DNA of 64,000 nt from Clostridium chrysemydis (GCF_015234215.1 NZ_JADEKP010000001.1:248001-312000); one strand, 5' to 3'; positions 49,751-59,870 are shown, numbered from the stretch's first letter. The notes: a model not told the origin generated them from the letters alone. A program made the numbers and translations.

Positions 49751-50401
49751 ATGGCAAGTAAATTTTATTCTGTTTATAAGGGTAAATCAGGAGTTCCTAT
49801 GATTTTGAGATCTTGGGAAGAATGTAAAAGTGAAGTTATAGGATTTAAAGGAGCAATTTATAAAAGTTTTAAAACTTTAGATGAAGCTAAAGAATTTTTA
49901 GTATTAAGTTCTAATGGTAAAAAAGTAAATAACAACCAAAAAGATGTTAAAGTTTTGAAAAATGAAAGTTATATAGATGAAGAGGGCTTAACTATTTATG
50001 TAGATGGAAGTTTTTCTTTAGAAAAAAAGAATTTTTCATATGGACTTGTAGCGATAGATAAAGGAGAAGTTATCTTTAAAGATAATGGAGTTGGCTTTGA
50101 TGAAAAAGCTATTGCTTTAAGAAATGTTTCGGGGGAAGTTTTAGGTTCCATGAAGGCTATTGAATTTGCAATAGAAAAAGGATATAGTGAGGTTTCCATT
50201 GTATTTGACTATCAAGGAATAGAATCTTGGGCACTTGGAACTTGGAAAAGGAATAATGATATTACAAAAGGATACCATGAATTTATAAAAGAAAAATCTA
50301 AATTAATAAAAATAAATTTTGTTAAGGTAAAAGGACATAGTGGTGATAAATATAATGATTTAGCAGATAAGCTTGCAAAATCTGCGCTAGGAATACTTTA
50401 G
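49751..50401 (+). CDS. rnhA: Ribonuclease H with N-terminal viroplasmin-like domain
   Basis: The 216-residue enzyme has a Caulimovirus viroplasmin-type RNA/DNA hybrid-binding domain (residues about 1-50: KFYSVYKGKSGVP and AIYKSFKTLDEAKEFL) followed by an RNase HI domain. Catalytic acidic residues are Asp in YVDGSFS, Glu in SGEVLGSMKAIEF, Asp in VFDYQGIESW and Asp in KYNDLADKLAK. It removes RNA from RNA-DNA hybrids. Start is ATG 49751, 7 nt after AAGGAG. A start at 49724 would overlap the upstream gene. Confidence 0.93.
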   Translation: MASKFYSVYKGKSGVPMILRSWEECKSEVIGFKGAIYKSFKTLDEAKEFLVLSSNGKKVNNNQKDVKVLKNESYIDEEGLTIYVDGSFSLEKKNFSYGLVAIDKGEVIFKDNGVGFDEKAIALRNVSGEVLGSMKAIEFAIEKGYSEVSIVFDYQGIESWALGTWKRNNDITKGYHEFIKEKSKLIKINFVKVKGHSGDKYNDLADKLAKSALGIL

Positions 50402-50477
50402 GATATTATTACCACGATTAAAATTAAATAAGCTACATAATATAAATATGAAATAAATTTAAAGGGGTGTTTATATT

Positions 50478-50654
50478 ATGTGTTATAAAGGTTTAAGAGG
50501 ATTAATCCTAGGAACAGTAGCCGGAGCAGCTGTTGGAATGCTATTAATGCCACAACTTGATAGAAAAACACAAAGAAGTGTCAAAAAAACAGGAAGAGTT
50601 ATAAAGTGTGTGGCTGAAGATGCATATGACAACATAATGGGAATGATGAAATGA
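50478..50654 (+). CDS. Small YtxH-like membrane protein
   Basis: This 58-residue ORF starts MCYKGLRGLILGTVAGAAVG, a Gly/Ala-rich helix, then MLLMPQLDRKTQRSVKKTGR, a basic segment. It looks like a small YtxH/gas-vesicle-like protein that lies on the membrane. The ribosome site AAAGGGG is eight to thirteen bases upstream. A terminator follows immediately. It is well formed as a coding unit; function unknown. Confidence 0.78.
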   Translation: MCYKGLRGLILGTVAGAAVGMLLMPQLDRKTQRSVKKTGRVIKCVAEDAYDNIMGMMK

Positions 50655-50656
50655 AA

Positions 50657-50697
50657 AATTATAGGGCTATTTTCATAATAGCCCTATAATTTTTTTA
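50657..50697 (+). terminator. Rho-independent terminator
   Basis: AATTATAGGGCTAT and ATAGCCCTATAATT form a 14-bp stem with a seven-base loop and a T7 tail. Confidence 0.92.
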
Positions 50698-50777
50698 TAA
50701 ATTAGAAAAAATTTTTAATAAAATTTTGCCTAATTAAATTTTTAACTCAAAAAAATTAACAAGTTGTAACAAAAATA

Positions 50778-50807
50778 TTGTATATATTTACAGGTACGTG
50801 TTATAAT
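50778..50807 (+). promoter_or_regulatory. Probable extended -10 promoter of the XRE-TPR pair
   Basis: TTGTAT (50778-50783) and TATAAT (50802-50807) are separated by 18 bases, with TG one base before the -10 element. Confidence 0.6.
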
Positions 50808-50885
50808 ATATCTAAAATTACAAGAAATTTAATAAAGTTTAAATAGTATTAACAAAATTAAGTGAAAAAGAGGGAAGAACAGTAT

Positions 50886-52187
50886 ATGGAAATTTTATCT
50901 CTAGGAGAAAAAATAAAAAGAAAAAGAAAACAGTTAGATATGACTTTAAAAGACTTAGCTAAGGATAGAATTACTCCAGGACAAATAAGTTTAGTAGAGT
51001 CTGGAAGATCAAACCCTTCTATGGACCTATTAGAATACTTAGCGCAAAGCTTAGATATTACTGTTGAATATCTAATGGAGTCAGAAGAAAGTCAAGCAGA
51101 AAAGATTTGTATGTATTACGAGCAAATAGCTGAATCGTATGTGCTTGAAAGAAGTTTTATCCAAGCGGATAAATACATAGAAAATGCTCTTTATTATGCG
51201 GAAATGTATAATTTAGAATATAAAAAAGCTAAAATTCTTTATTTAAGAGCAGATATACACAAAAAGAAAGGTGAACTTGCTTTAGCTCAGCAATATTTCC
51301 TTTCAGCAAACGTTATATTTATAAAAAACAATAAATTTAATGAAATAGTTAGAACTTTCTTAAATCTTGGAGTTATCACTCTAGATTTAGAAGCATATCA
51401 TTCAGCTACAAGTTATTTAAAACAAGCTGAGAAGGTTTATATGGATAATAACTTAGGAGATGATTATCTTTTAGGTAAGATTTACTTTTATCTAGCTAAA
51501 AGTTACTATGAAGTAAATAAGGTAGGACGAGCTATGGACTACTCTTTCTTAGCTAAAGAAAAGTTTGAACAAATAAACGACAAAGAAAATTATGCTAAAA
51601 CTTTATTATCTTTATCAGAAGAATATAACAAAAGCGGTGATTTAACTAAAGCTATTGAATATTCAAAAAGAAGCTTAAAAATTTATAGAGAACTTAATGA
51701 TTTTAGAACTATATCTAATATAGAAAATGATTTAGGAGAGTTTTTCTATAGCTTTGAAAATATAGAAGAATCATTTAAACATTATCATTTAGCAAAAGAA
51801 ATGAAAATGAAAAATAATGATGATAGTGTTATTTATACATTAATCAATATATGTAAAAACTATCTAAAACTTAAAAACATTGAAAGTTGCAAAGAAGTTT
51901 TAGATGAGATTTATGAAATGCTTAGAGATGAGCAAAAAGAAGAGTATATTGAATGTAATTTAGTTAAATTTAGAATGCATATTATTGAAGAAAAGCTAAA
52001 TGAGGCTGAGAATGTCTTGATGACAACTTATAGATATGCATATTCAAATGATTTATTCCAAAAAGCAGGCGAGTTAGCTATAACGTTAGGTAAATTCTAC
52101 ATTGATAACAAAAATGATGAAGATGCTGCTAAGTATTTAGATACTGGGGTAAACATATTTAAAGAAATTGGCATATTAAAAAACTAG
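50886..52187 (+). CDS. XRE-family regulator with TPR repeats (first copy)
   Basis: The 433-residue protein has an N-terminal helix-turn-helix (about 1-65: GEKIKRKRKQLDMTLKDLAK, then QISLVESGRSNPSMDLLEYL) and the rest is a chain of TPR-like helical pairs, for example NLGVITLDLEAYHSATSYLK. This layout matches RRNPP-like regulators, where a peptide or protein binds the TPR part. The start is ATG 50886, about 12 bases after GAGGG. GTG 50862 is possible, but the next gene starts with the same MEILS sequence. It is followed after 19 bases by a paralogue. Confidence 0.88.
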   Translation: MEILSLGEKIKRKRKQLDMTLKDLAKDRITPGQISLVESGRSNPSMDLLEYLAQSLDITVEYLMESEESQAEKICMYYEQIAESYVLERSFIQADKYIENALYYAEMYNLEYKKAKILYLRADIHKKKGELALAQQYFLSANVIFIKNNKFNEIVRTFLNLGVITLDLEAYHSATSYLKQAEKVYMDNNLGDDYLLGKIYFYLAKSYYEVNKVGRAMDYSFLAKEKFEQINDKENYAKTLLSLSEEYNKSGDLTKAIEYSKRSLKIYRELNDFRTISNIENDLGEFFYSFENIEESFKHYHLAKEMKMKNNDDSVIYTLINICKNYLKLKNIESCKEVLDEIYEMLRDEQKEEYIECNLVKFRMHIIEEKLNEAENVLMTTYRYAYSNDLFQKAGELAITLGKFYIDNKNDEDAAKYLDTGVNIFKEIGILKN

Positions 52188-52206
52188 AGTGGAATAGGTG
52201 ATTTTA

Positions 52207-53457
52207 ATGGAGATACTTTCAACTGGGGAAAAAATAAAACGTACAAGGATATACAAGGGAATAACTTTAAAGGAATTATGCACAGATAGAATTTCTATTT
52301 CTAAGATGAGTTGCATAGAAAATGGAAAGGTAAAAGCTGATAAAGACATCTTAGAGTATATTGCAGATAAATTGGCTGTAGATTATTCATATTTAGCAAA
52401 AGATGTTTATGAGCAAATAATTGAAAATATAGATATTATAGATAAGGGAAACTATAATTCTACATTCGAAAATGATGTGAAATTGAATTTAGAGTACGCT
52501 TTAGATTATGGGTATGGTGACTTAGCATTTAAATTGATGCATAAATTATTTAATGGATACAAAATAAAGGGAAAATTAGAAGATATCTCAGATCTTATAC
52601 CAGAATACTATAACCTATATGTTGAAGATAATACTATAGAAAAGACTATGACTTATTTTAAAGATATAGCAGAATATCTTTATGATAATTTAGAGTATAG
52701 AGAAGCGGGAACATACTACGGGAGATTATGTGAACTTTTAGAGAGGGAAAATTTAATTTCTGATGAGGAATATGTTTACGTAAATTATAAAGAAGGAATG
52801 TGTTATCTTAAATCAAATAATCATGAAAAAGCATACAAGCATTTAAGTATAGCTAAAGAAAATATTGATAAAGTTACAACTGATAAATTAAAGGGATGTA
52901 TTTATCATTATAATGATGTTTTAGATATACTTATGGGAAAAGATAATAAGGAATTGCAAGATGCAGCTTTATCTTTTTATGGAGTAGATAGTATAGAAGC
53001 AATAGATGCAAGATTAGATTTTGCAACATCTTACTTTACTATAAGAAAAGAAAAAGAAGCTGTGGATTTAATAGATTTAAGTATAAATCTTTTAGAGGAC
53101 AAAAATTCACTTGAAGCTGGGAAACTTATCATAAAATGTATAAAAATACTTATAAGTAATGGTAAATATGATATTGCAGAAAAAATATCAGATAAAGCTA
53201 TAAATTTAGTTATAAGTTTAAATGATATAAAATTAATTGAACGTGGATACTATTTAAAAGGAATATTACTACAAAAAAGAGGGGAATATAAAGAATCGGA
53301 GCTTTATATGAATCTTTCATTAGACTCTTTAATAAAATGTGGTAATAAAAAAGAACTTTATAAAAGATATTTAGACATGGCAAATATGTATCATAAACTA
53401 AATGAGATTAAAGATTCGTTAAGATATTTTACTTTAGCTATGCAAACTAGAAATTAA
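52207..53457 (+). CDS. XRE-family regulator with TPR repeats (second copy)
   Basis: The 416-residue protein repeats the layout of the previous gene: MEILSTGEKIKRTRIYKGIT, then the HTH core ISKMSCIENGKVKADKDILE and TPR-like helices. Start ATG 52207 is preceded by TAGGTGATT. The recognition helix differs from the first copy (SISKMSCIENG against TPGQISLVESG), so different targets are likely. No small peptide gene is seen beside the pair, unlike true Rgg/PlcR systems. The first copy may be read from the extended -10 promoter at 50778, with this gene in the same transcript. Confidence 0.87.
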   Translation: MEILSTGEKIKRTRIYKGITLKELCTDRISISKMSCIENGKVKADKDILEYIADKLAVDYSYLAKDVYEQIIENIDIIDKGNYNSTFENDVKLNLEYALDYGYGDLAFKLMHKLFNGYKIKGKLEDISDLIPEYYNLYVEDNTIEKTMTYFKDIAEYLYDNLEYREAGTYYGRLCELLERENLISDEEYVYVNYKEGMCYLKSNNHEKAYKHLSIAKENIDKVTTDKLKGCIYHYNDVLDILMGKDNKELQDAALSFYGVDSIEAIDARLDFATSYFTIRKEKEAVDLIDLSINLLEDKNSLEAGKLIIKCIKILISNGKYDIAEKISDKAINLVISLNDIKLIERGYYLKGILLQKRGEYKESELYMNLSLDSLIKCGNKKELYKRYLDMANMYHKLNEIKDSLRYFTLAMQTRN

Positions 53458-53467
53458 AAAATCTTTC

Positions 53468-53498
53468 AGACTAGCACGGTTGTGCTAGTCTTTTTTTA
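53468..53498 (+). terminator. Rho-independent terminator after the XRE-TPR pair
   Basis: AGACTAGCAC (53468-53477) and GTGCTAGTCT (53482-53491) form a 10-bp stem with a GGTT loop and a T7 tail. Confidence 0.93.
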
Positions 53499-53545
53499 TA
53501 ATTTATGTTAAAAAGGACATACTAAAATTATGAATAAAGTACGAA

Positions 53546-53562
53546 GGTCAAATAAAGTATAA
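53546..53562 (+). promoter_or_regulatory. Possible upstream CtsR half-box
   Basis: GGTCAAA-TAA-AGTATAA fits the CtsR heptad pair (RGTCAAA-NAN-RGTCAAA) fully in the first half and with two changes in the second. It lies about 150 bases before clpB. Confidence 0.4.
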
Positions 53563-53629
53563 AAAGAGAGTAAAACGGAGAAAATAAAAGATAATTGCTT
53601 TTAATGGACAAAAATAGTCTTAAATTTAC

Positions 53630-53646
53630 TTTTACCTTCTTTGACT
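53630..53646 (-). promoter_or_regulatory. CtsR-type operator overlapping the clpB promoter
   Basis: On the reverse strand the site reads AGTCAAA-GAA-GGTAAAA, which differs from the CtsR consensus by one base (C to A in the second half). It overlaps the clpB -35 element, where repressor binding would block RNA polymerase. Confidence 0.72.
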
Positions 53647-53669
53647 TTCAACTTTTAAGGGATTATTAT
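53641..53669 (+). promoter_or_regulatory. Sigma-A promoter of clpB
   Basis: TTGACT (53641-53646) and TATTAT (53664-53669) are 17 bases apart, about 40 bases before the clpB start. Confidence 0.75.
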
Positions 53670-53708
53670 TTAATCAATAGATAAAAACGAAAAATGAGGT
53701 GAAATTAG

Positions 53709-56312
53709 ATGAACATAGATAAAATGACTGTAAGAGTACAACAAGCATTAAACGATGCTAATTCATTAGCAGTAAGATTTCAAAATCAAGAGTTAGATGT
53801 AATTCATTTATTTGGAGCTTTAGTAGAACAAGAAGACGGATTAATTCCAAATTTACTAAATAAGATGGGTGTTCCAGTAAAAGCTTTAGTAAGTTCTATT
53901 GAAAGTGCAATAGATATGCTTCCTAAGGTAAGTAGTAGTAACGGCAGCGCAGCCCCAGTATATGCAAGCAGGAGAATTGAAGAAGTTTTAATGGAAGCTG
54001 AAAAAGTTTCTAAAAAGTTTGAAGACTCATATATAAGCGTTGAACACGTGATGCTTGCTATTATGAAAGTAGATAATAAAGGAATGGTAGGAGAAATATT
54101 AAAAGCCTACAACATAAACAAAACAAACTTTATGGACGTATTAAAAGAAGTACGTGGAAGTCAAAGAGTAGAAACTCAAGATCCAGAAGGTACTTACGAT
54201 GCTTTAGGTAAGTATGGTACAAACTTAAATAAATTAGTTAACGAGCATAAATTAGATCCTGTTATTGGAAGAGATGATGAAATTAGAAGAACGGTTAGAA
54301 TTCTTTCAAGAAGAACTAAAAATAACCCAGTTTTAATAGGTGAACCTGGTGTTGGTAAAACTGCAATAGTAGAAGGATTAGCTCAAAGAATAGTAAATGG
54401 AGATGTACCTGAAGGATTAAAAGACAAAATAATATTCTCTTTAGATATGGGTTCACTAATTGCAGGAGCTAAGTATAGAGGAGAATTTGAAGAAAGATTA
54501 AAAGCTGTACTTAAAGAAGTACAATCAAGTGAAGGGAAAATTATTCTTTTCATAGATGAAATTCATACAATAGTCGGTGCAGGTAAAACAGATGGTGCTA
54601 TGGATGCGGGTAACTTAATTAAGCCTTTACTTGCAAGGGGAGAATTACACTGCATTGGTGCTACAACATTTGATGAATATAGACAATACATTGAAAAAGA
54701 TAAAGCACTAGAAAGAAGATTCCAACCAGTTATAGTTGAAGAACCTTCTGTAGAAGATGCTATATCAATTTTAAGAGGATTAAAAGAAAGATTTGAAATT
54801 CACCACGGTGTAAGAATACACGATTCAGCTATAATAGCTGCAGCTAAATTATCAGATAGATATGTTCAAGACAGATATTTACCAGATAAAGCTATAGACT
54901 TAATAGATGAAGCTGGTGCTATGATAAGAACAGAGATAGACTCACTTCCTACTGAACTTGATACTGTAAGAAGAAAAAAATTCCAACTTGAAATCGAAAA
55001 AGAAGCTTTATCTAAAGAAAAAGATGAGTTTTCTAATAAAAGATTAAAAGAAGTGGAAAAAGAACTTGCAGAAGTTAAATTAAAAGATGATGAAATGTCT
55101 GCAAAATATGAAAAAGAAAAAGCACACATAATTGAACTTAGAGATTTAAAAGAGCAATTAGACGAAGCTAAAGGAGATATTGAAAAATACGAAAGAGCTT
55201 ACGATTATAATAAGGTTGCAGAGATTCAATATAGCTTAATTCCAGAAATAGAAAGAAAAATAAAAGAAAAAGAAGAAGAAGTTAAAGAAAATTCTAAAGG
55301 TGCCCTATTAAAAGAAGAAGTTACAGAAGAAGAAGTATCAGAAGTTTTAGCTAGATGGACTGGAATTCCAGTAACAAGGCTTCTAGAAGGAGAACGTGAA
55401 AAACTTCTAAGATTAGATAAAGAGTTACAATCTAGGGTTATAGGTCAAGATGAAGCTGTAGAATCAGTATCTAACGCAATACTTAGAGCTAGAGCAGGAC
55501 TTAAAGATGAAAATAAACCTATAGGTTCATTTATATTCTTAGGACCAACTGGTGTTGGTAAGACAGAACTTGCAAAAACTTTAGCTAGAACTTTATTTGA
55601 TAGTGAAGATAGCATGATTAGAATTGATATGTCAGAATATATGGAAAAACAATCTGTATCTAGATTAGTTGGACCTCCTCCAGGATATGTTGGATACGAA
55701 GAAGGTGGACAATTAACAGAAGCTGTTAGAAGAAATCCATATTCAGTATTACTATTTGATGAAATTGAAAAAGCTCATCCTGATGTATTTAATATGTTCC
55801 TTCAAATATTAGATGATGGTAGACTTACAGATAACAAAGGTAAAACTGTAGACTTTAAAAACACAATAATTATTATGACTTCAAACATAGGATCACAATA
55901 TCTATTAGATGGTAGCACAAAAGATGGAATTAGTGATTCAGCTAAAGAAATGGTAATGAGTGAAATGAAAGCAAGGTTTAAACCAGAATTCTTAAATAGG
56001 GTTGACGACATTATAATGTTTAGACCTCTTACAGAAGAAGGAATAACTAAAATCATAGATATATTCTTAAGAGATGTTGAAAGAAGATTAGAGGATAGAA
56101 ATATTAAATTAAATATTACAGATAGTGCAAAACACATATTAGCTAAAGAAGGATATGATCCAGTTTATGGTGCTAGACCATTAAAAAGATATATCCAAAA
56201 TACTTTAGAAAATAGTTTAGCTAGAAAATTAATAAAAGGTGAAATAGGATATGGCATGACTGTAAAAATTGATGGAGAAGGGGATAATATTACAATTGTT
56301 CCTGAAAAATAA
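53709..56312 (+). CDS. clpB: ATP-dependent disaggregase ClpB
   Basis: The 867-residue AAA+ protein has an N-terminal Clp repeat domain (about 1-150), NBD1 with Walker A GEPGVGKT and Walker [10 protein letters not shown], the long coiled-coil middle domain (about 410-530: [20 protein letters not shown] onward), and NBD2 with Walker [10 protein letters not shown] and Walker [15 protein letters not shown]. The middle domain is full length, as in ClpB and unlike ClpC/ClpA. It untangles protein aggregates with DnaK after heat. Regulation by CtsR is supported by the operator at 53630. A strong AATGAGGTG site precedes the ATG. Confidence 0.97.
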   Translation: MNIDKMTVRVQQALNDANSLAVRFQNQELDVIHLFGALVEQEDGLIPNLLNKMGVPVKALVSSIESAIDMLPKVSSSNGSAAPVYASRRIEEVLMEAEKVSKKFEDSYISVEHVMLAIMKVDNKGMVGEILKAYNINKTNFMDVLKEVRGSQRVETQDPEGTYDALGKYGTNLNKLVNEHKLDPVIGRDDEIRRTVRILSRRTKNNPVLIGEPGVGKTAIVEGLAQRIVNGDVPEGLKDKIIFSLDMGSLIAGAKYRGEFEERLKAVLKEVQSSEGKIILFIDEIHTIVGAGKTDGAMDAGNLIKPLLARGELHCIGATTFDEYRQYIEKDKALERRFQPVIVEEPSVEDAISILRGLKERFEIHHGVRIHDSAIIAAAKLSDRYVQDRYLPDKAIDLIDEAGAMIRTEIDSLPTELDTVRRKKFQLEIEKEALSKEKDEFSNKRLKEVEKELAEVKLKDDEMSAKYEKEKAHIIELRDLKEQLDEAKGDIEKYERAYDYNKVAEIQYSLIPEIERKIKEKEEEVKENSKGALLKEEVTEEEVSEVLARWTGIPVTRLLEGEREKLLRLDKELQSRVIGQDEAVESVSNAILRARAGLKDENKPIGSFIFLGPTGVGKTELAKTLARTLFDSEDSMIRIDMSEYMEKQSVSRLVGPPPGYVGYEEGGQLTEAVRRNPYSVLLFDEIEKAHPDVFNMFLQILDDGRLTDNKGKTVDFKNTIIIMTSNIGSQYLLDGSTKDGISDSAKEMVMSEMKARFKPEFLNRVDDIIMFRPLTEEGITKIIDIFLRDVERRLEDRNIKLNITDSAKHILAKEGYDPVYGARPLKRYIQNTLENSLARKLIKGEIGYGMTVKIDGEGDNITIVPEK

Positions 56313-56353
56313 TAGCATATAAATCATTTCAAAATATAAAAATATAAATAAGT

Positions 56354-56390
56354 AAAGGATAGAAATTAAATTTCTATCCTTTATTTAATA
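56354..56390 (+). terminator. Rho-independent terminator after clpB
   Basis: AAAGGATAGAAA (56354-56365) and TTTCTATCCTTT (56371-56382) form a 12-bp stem, then TATTTAATAT. Confidence 0.85.
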
Positions 56391-56408
56391 TATAAAAGAG
56401 GTGATTTA

Positions 56409-56801
56409 ATGGATTATGTTGTTTCAGAAAATAATTATTTAGCGGTACTATCAAACGGAAAGGCAAGGGGATTCGTAGAATATGAAGAAGCAAAAGCATA
56501 TATAAACAGATATTTTATGGAAAATTTAAATAGTCAAGGAAAGAAAAATATATATGCAGATTATGATATGTATGAAGAAAAGTCTACTGAGGATATAGCT
56601 TTTGTTCTAGGCGCTGAAAATGATGAAGTAAGTATTTATATGATAGAAGATATAATAGATTACATACGAGAAATGGAAATTGCAACAATTGATGAAAAGG
56701 AAGAAATAATTTCAAAGCTATTAAGTAAAGAGTGCAATGTAGATATTTATGCAGCAGGACTTAAAAGCATCTTAGAAAATATAAATCCAATCCTTATTTA
56801 A
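56409..56801 (+). CDS. Hypothetical acidic protein downstream of clpB
   Basis: The 130-residue protein is acidic and helical, with no signal peptide or membrane segment: MDYVVSENNYLAVLSNGKAR, then a Tyr/Glu-rich middle (YADYDMYEEKSTEDIAFV). I do not recognise a family. The AAGAGGTGATTT site before the ATG is strong. It stands alone between clpB and the antiporter, separated by a terminator from clpB. The high quality of the ribosome site and coding texture support a real gene. Confidence 0.72.
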   Translation: MDYVVSENNYLAVLSNGKARGFVEYEEAKAYINRYFMENLNSQGKKNIYADYDMYEEKSTEDIAFVLGAENDEVSIYMIEDIIDYIREMEIATIDEKEEIISKLLSKECNVDIYAAGLKSILENINPILI

Positions 56802-56958
56802 ACTAAGTGAAAGAGAGAGGTAAATGTCAAAAAGATAAAGTTAGCATACCTAATTACTTTAAACTCGCGGTAATGACATAAAACTAAATTGTAAAATATT
56901 GCTATAAGTAATATAATGGCATAAGTTACAAAATTAGTTTGAGTAAAGGGGGATTACT

Positions 56959-58131
56959 ATGCTATCATATAGATTTTTATTTGACATAGCAATAATATTA
57001 CTTAGTACAAAATTTTTAGGGATTGTTACAAAAAAGTTTAAGATGCCACAAGTAGTAGGTGCACTTATGGCAGGATTAGTATTAGGTCCTGCAATGCTTG
57101 ATATTCTTCATGAAACAGAGTTTATATCGCAAATGGCAGCGCTTGGCGTTATCGTTTTAATGTTTACAGCAGGTCTTGAAACTGATATTTCAGAACTTAA
57201 AAAAACAGGCAAGGTTTCATTTGTAGTTGCGGTATTTGGGGTTATAATTCCTTTATTATTTGGCCTTTTAGTTTCTAGTTTTTTTAATAGAGGAGATCTT
57301 ACTTATAATGGTACAAGTAGCTTACTACAAAATATATTTATAGGAATTATACTTACAGCAACTTCTGTAAGTATAACTGTAGAAACACTAAAAGAATTAG
57401 GTAAACTTAATACAAGGGCAGGTAACACTATACTTGGTGCTGCACTTATTGATGATATTTTAGGAATTGTAGGACTTACTATAATTACTAGTATGGCTGA
57501 TCCTTCTGTTGATATATTAGAAGTATTATTTAAAATAGTATTATTTTTTGTATTTTGTTTTATAATAGGGTATTTATTTCATAAGGTGTTTGTAAAGTGG
57601 ATAGATAGATATAGCAAAGATATGAGAAGATTTGTAATAGTTTCATTCGTTTTTTGCCTGTTACTTGCATTTATAGCAGAAGAGTTTTTTGGTGTAGCAG
57701 ATATTACCGGGGCTTTTATAGCAGGTCTTATAATTTCAAATACAGAGAGAACCAAATATATTAACGCAAGGTTTGAAACATTATCCTATATTTTATTATC
57801 TCCTATATTTTTTGCAAGTGTTGGAATAAAGGTTGAACTTACATCTATGAGTATGACTATAGTTTTGTTTACATTGTTATTACTAATAGTAGCTGTAGCT
57901 TCAAAAGTTATAGGATGTTTCTTAGGAGCAAAATTTTTCAATTATGAAACCAAAGAGGCCCTCCAAGTTGGGGTTGGTATGGTTTCAAGAGGTGAAGTTG
58001 CACTTATAGTTGCAAATAAAGGAATGGCAGTTGGTCTTATGAATCCATCTTTTTTAGCACCTATAGTAATTGTTGTTGTTTTTACAACTGTAGTAACGCC
58101 TATACTATTAAAACTTACATTTAAGAATTAA
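56959..58131 (+). CDS. CPA2-family cation:proton antiporter (KefB/NapA-like)
   Basis: The 390-residue membrane protein has about 12 helices and the CPA2 exchanger features: VVGALMAGLVLGPAMLD in the second helix, LTATSVSITVETLKELG and the charged pair region ALIDDILGIVGL that should hold the transport Asp residues, then FGVADITGAFIAGLIISNTE and GMVSRGEVALIVAN near the end. It has no C-terminal RCK/TrkA domain. It should exchange Na+ or K+ for H+. A GGGGGATT site precedes the ATG. Confidence 0.93.
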   Translation: MLSYRFLFDIAIILLSTKFLGIVTKKFKMPQVVGALMAGLVLGPAMLDILHETEFISQMAALGVIVLMFTAGLETDISELKKTGKVSFVVAVFGVIIPLLFGLLVSSFFNRGDLTYNGTSSLLQNIFIGIILTATSVSITVETLKELGKLNTRAGNTILGAALIDDILGIVGLTIITSMADPSVDILEVLFKIVLFFVFCFIIGYLFHKVFVKWIDRYSKDMRRFVIVSFVFCLLLAFIAEEFFGVADITGAFIAGLIISNTERTKYINARFETLSYILLSPIFFASVGIKVELTSMSMTIVLFTLLLLIVAVASKVIGCFLGAKFFNYETKEALQVGVGMVSRGEVALIVANKGMAVGLMNPSFLAPIVIVVVFTTVVTPILLKLTFKN

Positions 58132-58158
58132 CTGATTCATTTTTGAATCAGTTTTTTA
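58129..58158 (+). terminator. Rho-independent terminator after the antiporter
   Basis: AACTGATTCA and TGAATCAGTT pair around a short T-rich loop, followed by a T tract. It begins at the stop codon. Confidence 0.87.
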
Positions 58159-58331
58159 TATTAAATAGATATTTGGATGGTGTATTGAATTTAAAATATT
58201 ATTATTTTGAAAAAAATAAATAAAATTAGTAAAAGTCTTATATTATTTAAATATATTGTTATTAAAATGCCAAAATACTCTTAAAAAAATGTTATAATTA
58301 TTAATGAAAAAAATCATATAAGGTGGAAAAA

Positions 58332-59870
58332 ATGAGCGACTACATATTAAATGAGCTTTTAACTACAAAAAAAATGCAAGTCTTTTATGATGGGGATTAT
58401 TTTGAAAAAGACTGTAACTCTACTTATAAAGAATTATATTTAAAAGCAAAAGAAAAGATGCTTATAAAAGATTATAAAGAATCAAAAGATATATTAGAAA
58501 AGCTACTTATAGAAAACAAAGAATCTGTAATTTTTGATATAAACATTTATATAGATTTAGGGTTGATTTTGCAATATGAAGATAATTTAATTGAGGCATT
58601 CCTAAATTATTGTAGAGCTTTAGAATTATCATTACTTCAAAATAATGTGACTTTAATTTCAAGATGTTTTATAAATATTTCAGAGATTTTAATACACTTA
58701 AATTATAAAGATGAAGCGTTATATATTTATAATCAATTAACATTACAGAATATTTCAAATGATAAGTTATATTATATAATTGCAATAGGAAATATGTCTT
58801 ATTTAAATTATTACTTTAATAATACTGAACTTGGTAATTATTATTCTAAATTATTTTTTGATATAGTAAGTATAAATAAATTAAATAATATAGCATTTAA
58901 TTTATTAGGTAATTACATATTAGGAGAAAGGTATATTTCAGTAGGTTGTCATGATAAAGGAATTTATTATTTAAACAAAAATCTTGAACTTTTAGAGAGA
59001 GAAAATAGAGCCTCAGAAAAGGTATTTACCTACTTAGAAAAAGCTAAACTCTATAAGAAGTTAAATAATAAACAAGCATCAAAAGAGTTTTTAAACAAAG
59101 CTTTTGATATTTCAAGAGAATACAAAAACATAATGCAAAAGGTTCAAGTGCTCCAAACTATGATTCTTTATGGGTTTGAAGAAGATATAGAAAATGAAAT
59201 AATTATAGAAGTTCTATTAGAAAAAGAAAAGATAGAGTTTAAGCAAAAAAAGAAACTAATGAGAGCAAATATAAGATCTATAAAAGAAAAGTTAGACCTT
59301 TATAATGAAAAACAAAAAGAAGACCTTAAAAAGAGAAGTTTAGAAATATTAAAAAATAGCTTAGAAGATATAAATGCAAAAGATATTTTAACTAACGCAT
59401 TCAATAGAAAATATTTAGATAACTTTTTGAATAAAGATTATTTTTTAACAAAAGAAATGTGTACGTTTATAATGATAGATATAGATAATTTTAAATTAGT
59501 TAATGATATATTAGGGCATCTTTATGGTGATGAAACCTTGGTACAGTTTTCTACGCAATTTGAATTAGTTGTTGGAGAATTTGGAAAGGTTTTTAGATAC
59601 GGTGGGGATGAGTTTTTAATAATATATGAGCATGATACTTTAGAAGATGGAATAAGTATTACAAAGGAAATAAGAAGATGTATTACGGATATTGATGTTT
59701 TTAAAGACATAAAAAGATACAGAATAACATTATCTTTAGGTGCAGTAACTATAAATCCAAAAGATAAAAAAATACATAATTCATTAGGTATTTTAAATAG
59801 ATGTGATAAACTTATGTATTTTGGTAAAAAAGATGGAAAAAATCAAGTAAGGTATGAAGTAATAAGTTAA
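58332..59870 (+). CDS. TPR-GGDEF diguanylate cyclase (first of two)
   Basis: The 512-residue soluble protein has a long TPR-like helical region (about 15-290), a coiled coil (about 300-345) and a GGDEF domain with LTNAFNRKYLDNF, MIDIDNFKLVNDILGHLYGD and RYGGDEF. The RxxD inhibitory site is missing. TPR-GGDEF proteins are usually controlled by a partner protein or peptide. Start is ATG 58332, about 6 nt after AAGGTGG. An extended -10 TATAAT lies at 58293-58298. It is similar to the next gene throughout. Confidence 0.92.
   Translation: MSDYILNELLTTKKMQVFYDGDYFEKDCNSTYKELYLKAKEKMLIKDYKESKDILEKLLIENKESVIFDINIYIDLGLILQYEDNLIEAFLNYCRALELSLLQNNVTLISRCFINISEILIHLNYKDEALYIYNQLTLQNISNDKLYYIIAIGNMSYLNYYFNNTELGNYYSKLFFDIVSINKLNNIAFNLLGNYILGERYISVGCHDKGIYYLNKNLELLERENRASEKVFTYLEKAKLYKKLNNKQASKEFLNKAFDISREYKNIMQKVQVLQTMILYGFEEDIENEIIIEVLLEKEKIEFKQKKKLMRANIRSIKEKLDLYNEKQKEDLKKRSLEILKNSLEDINAKDILTNAFNRKYLDNFLNKDYFLTKEMCTFIMIDIDNFKLVNDILGHLYGDETLVQFSTQFELVVGEFGKVFRYGGDEFLIIYEHDTLEDGISITKEIRRCITDIDVFKDIKRYRITLSLGAVTINPKDKKIHNSLGILNRCDKLMYFGKKDGKNQVRYEVIS

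Noticed and set aside
53466-53700. CIRCE (HrcA) element before clpB
   Set aside because: The inverted repeat TTAGCACTC-N9-GAGTGCTAA is not there; the GTGCTAGTCT palindrome is the upstream gene's terminator.
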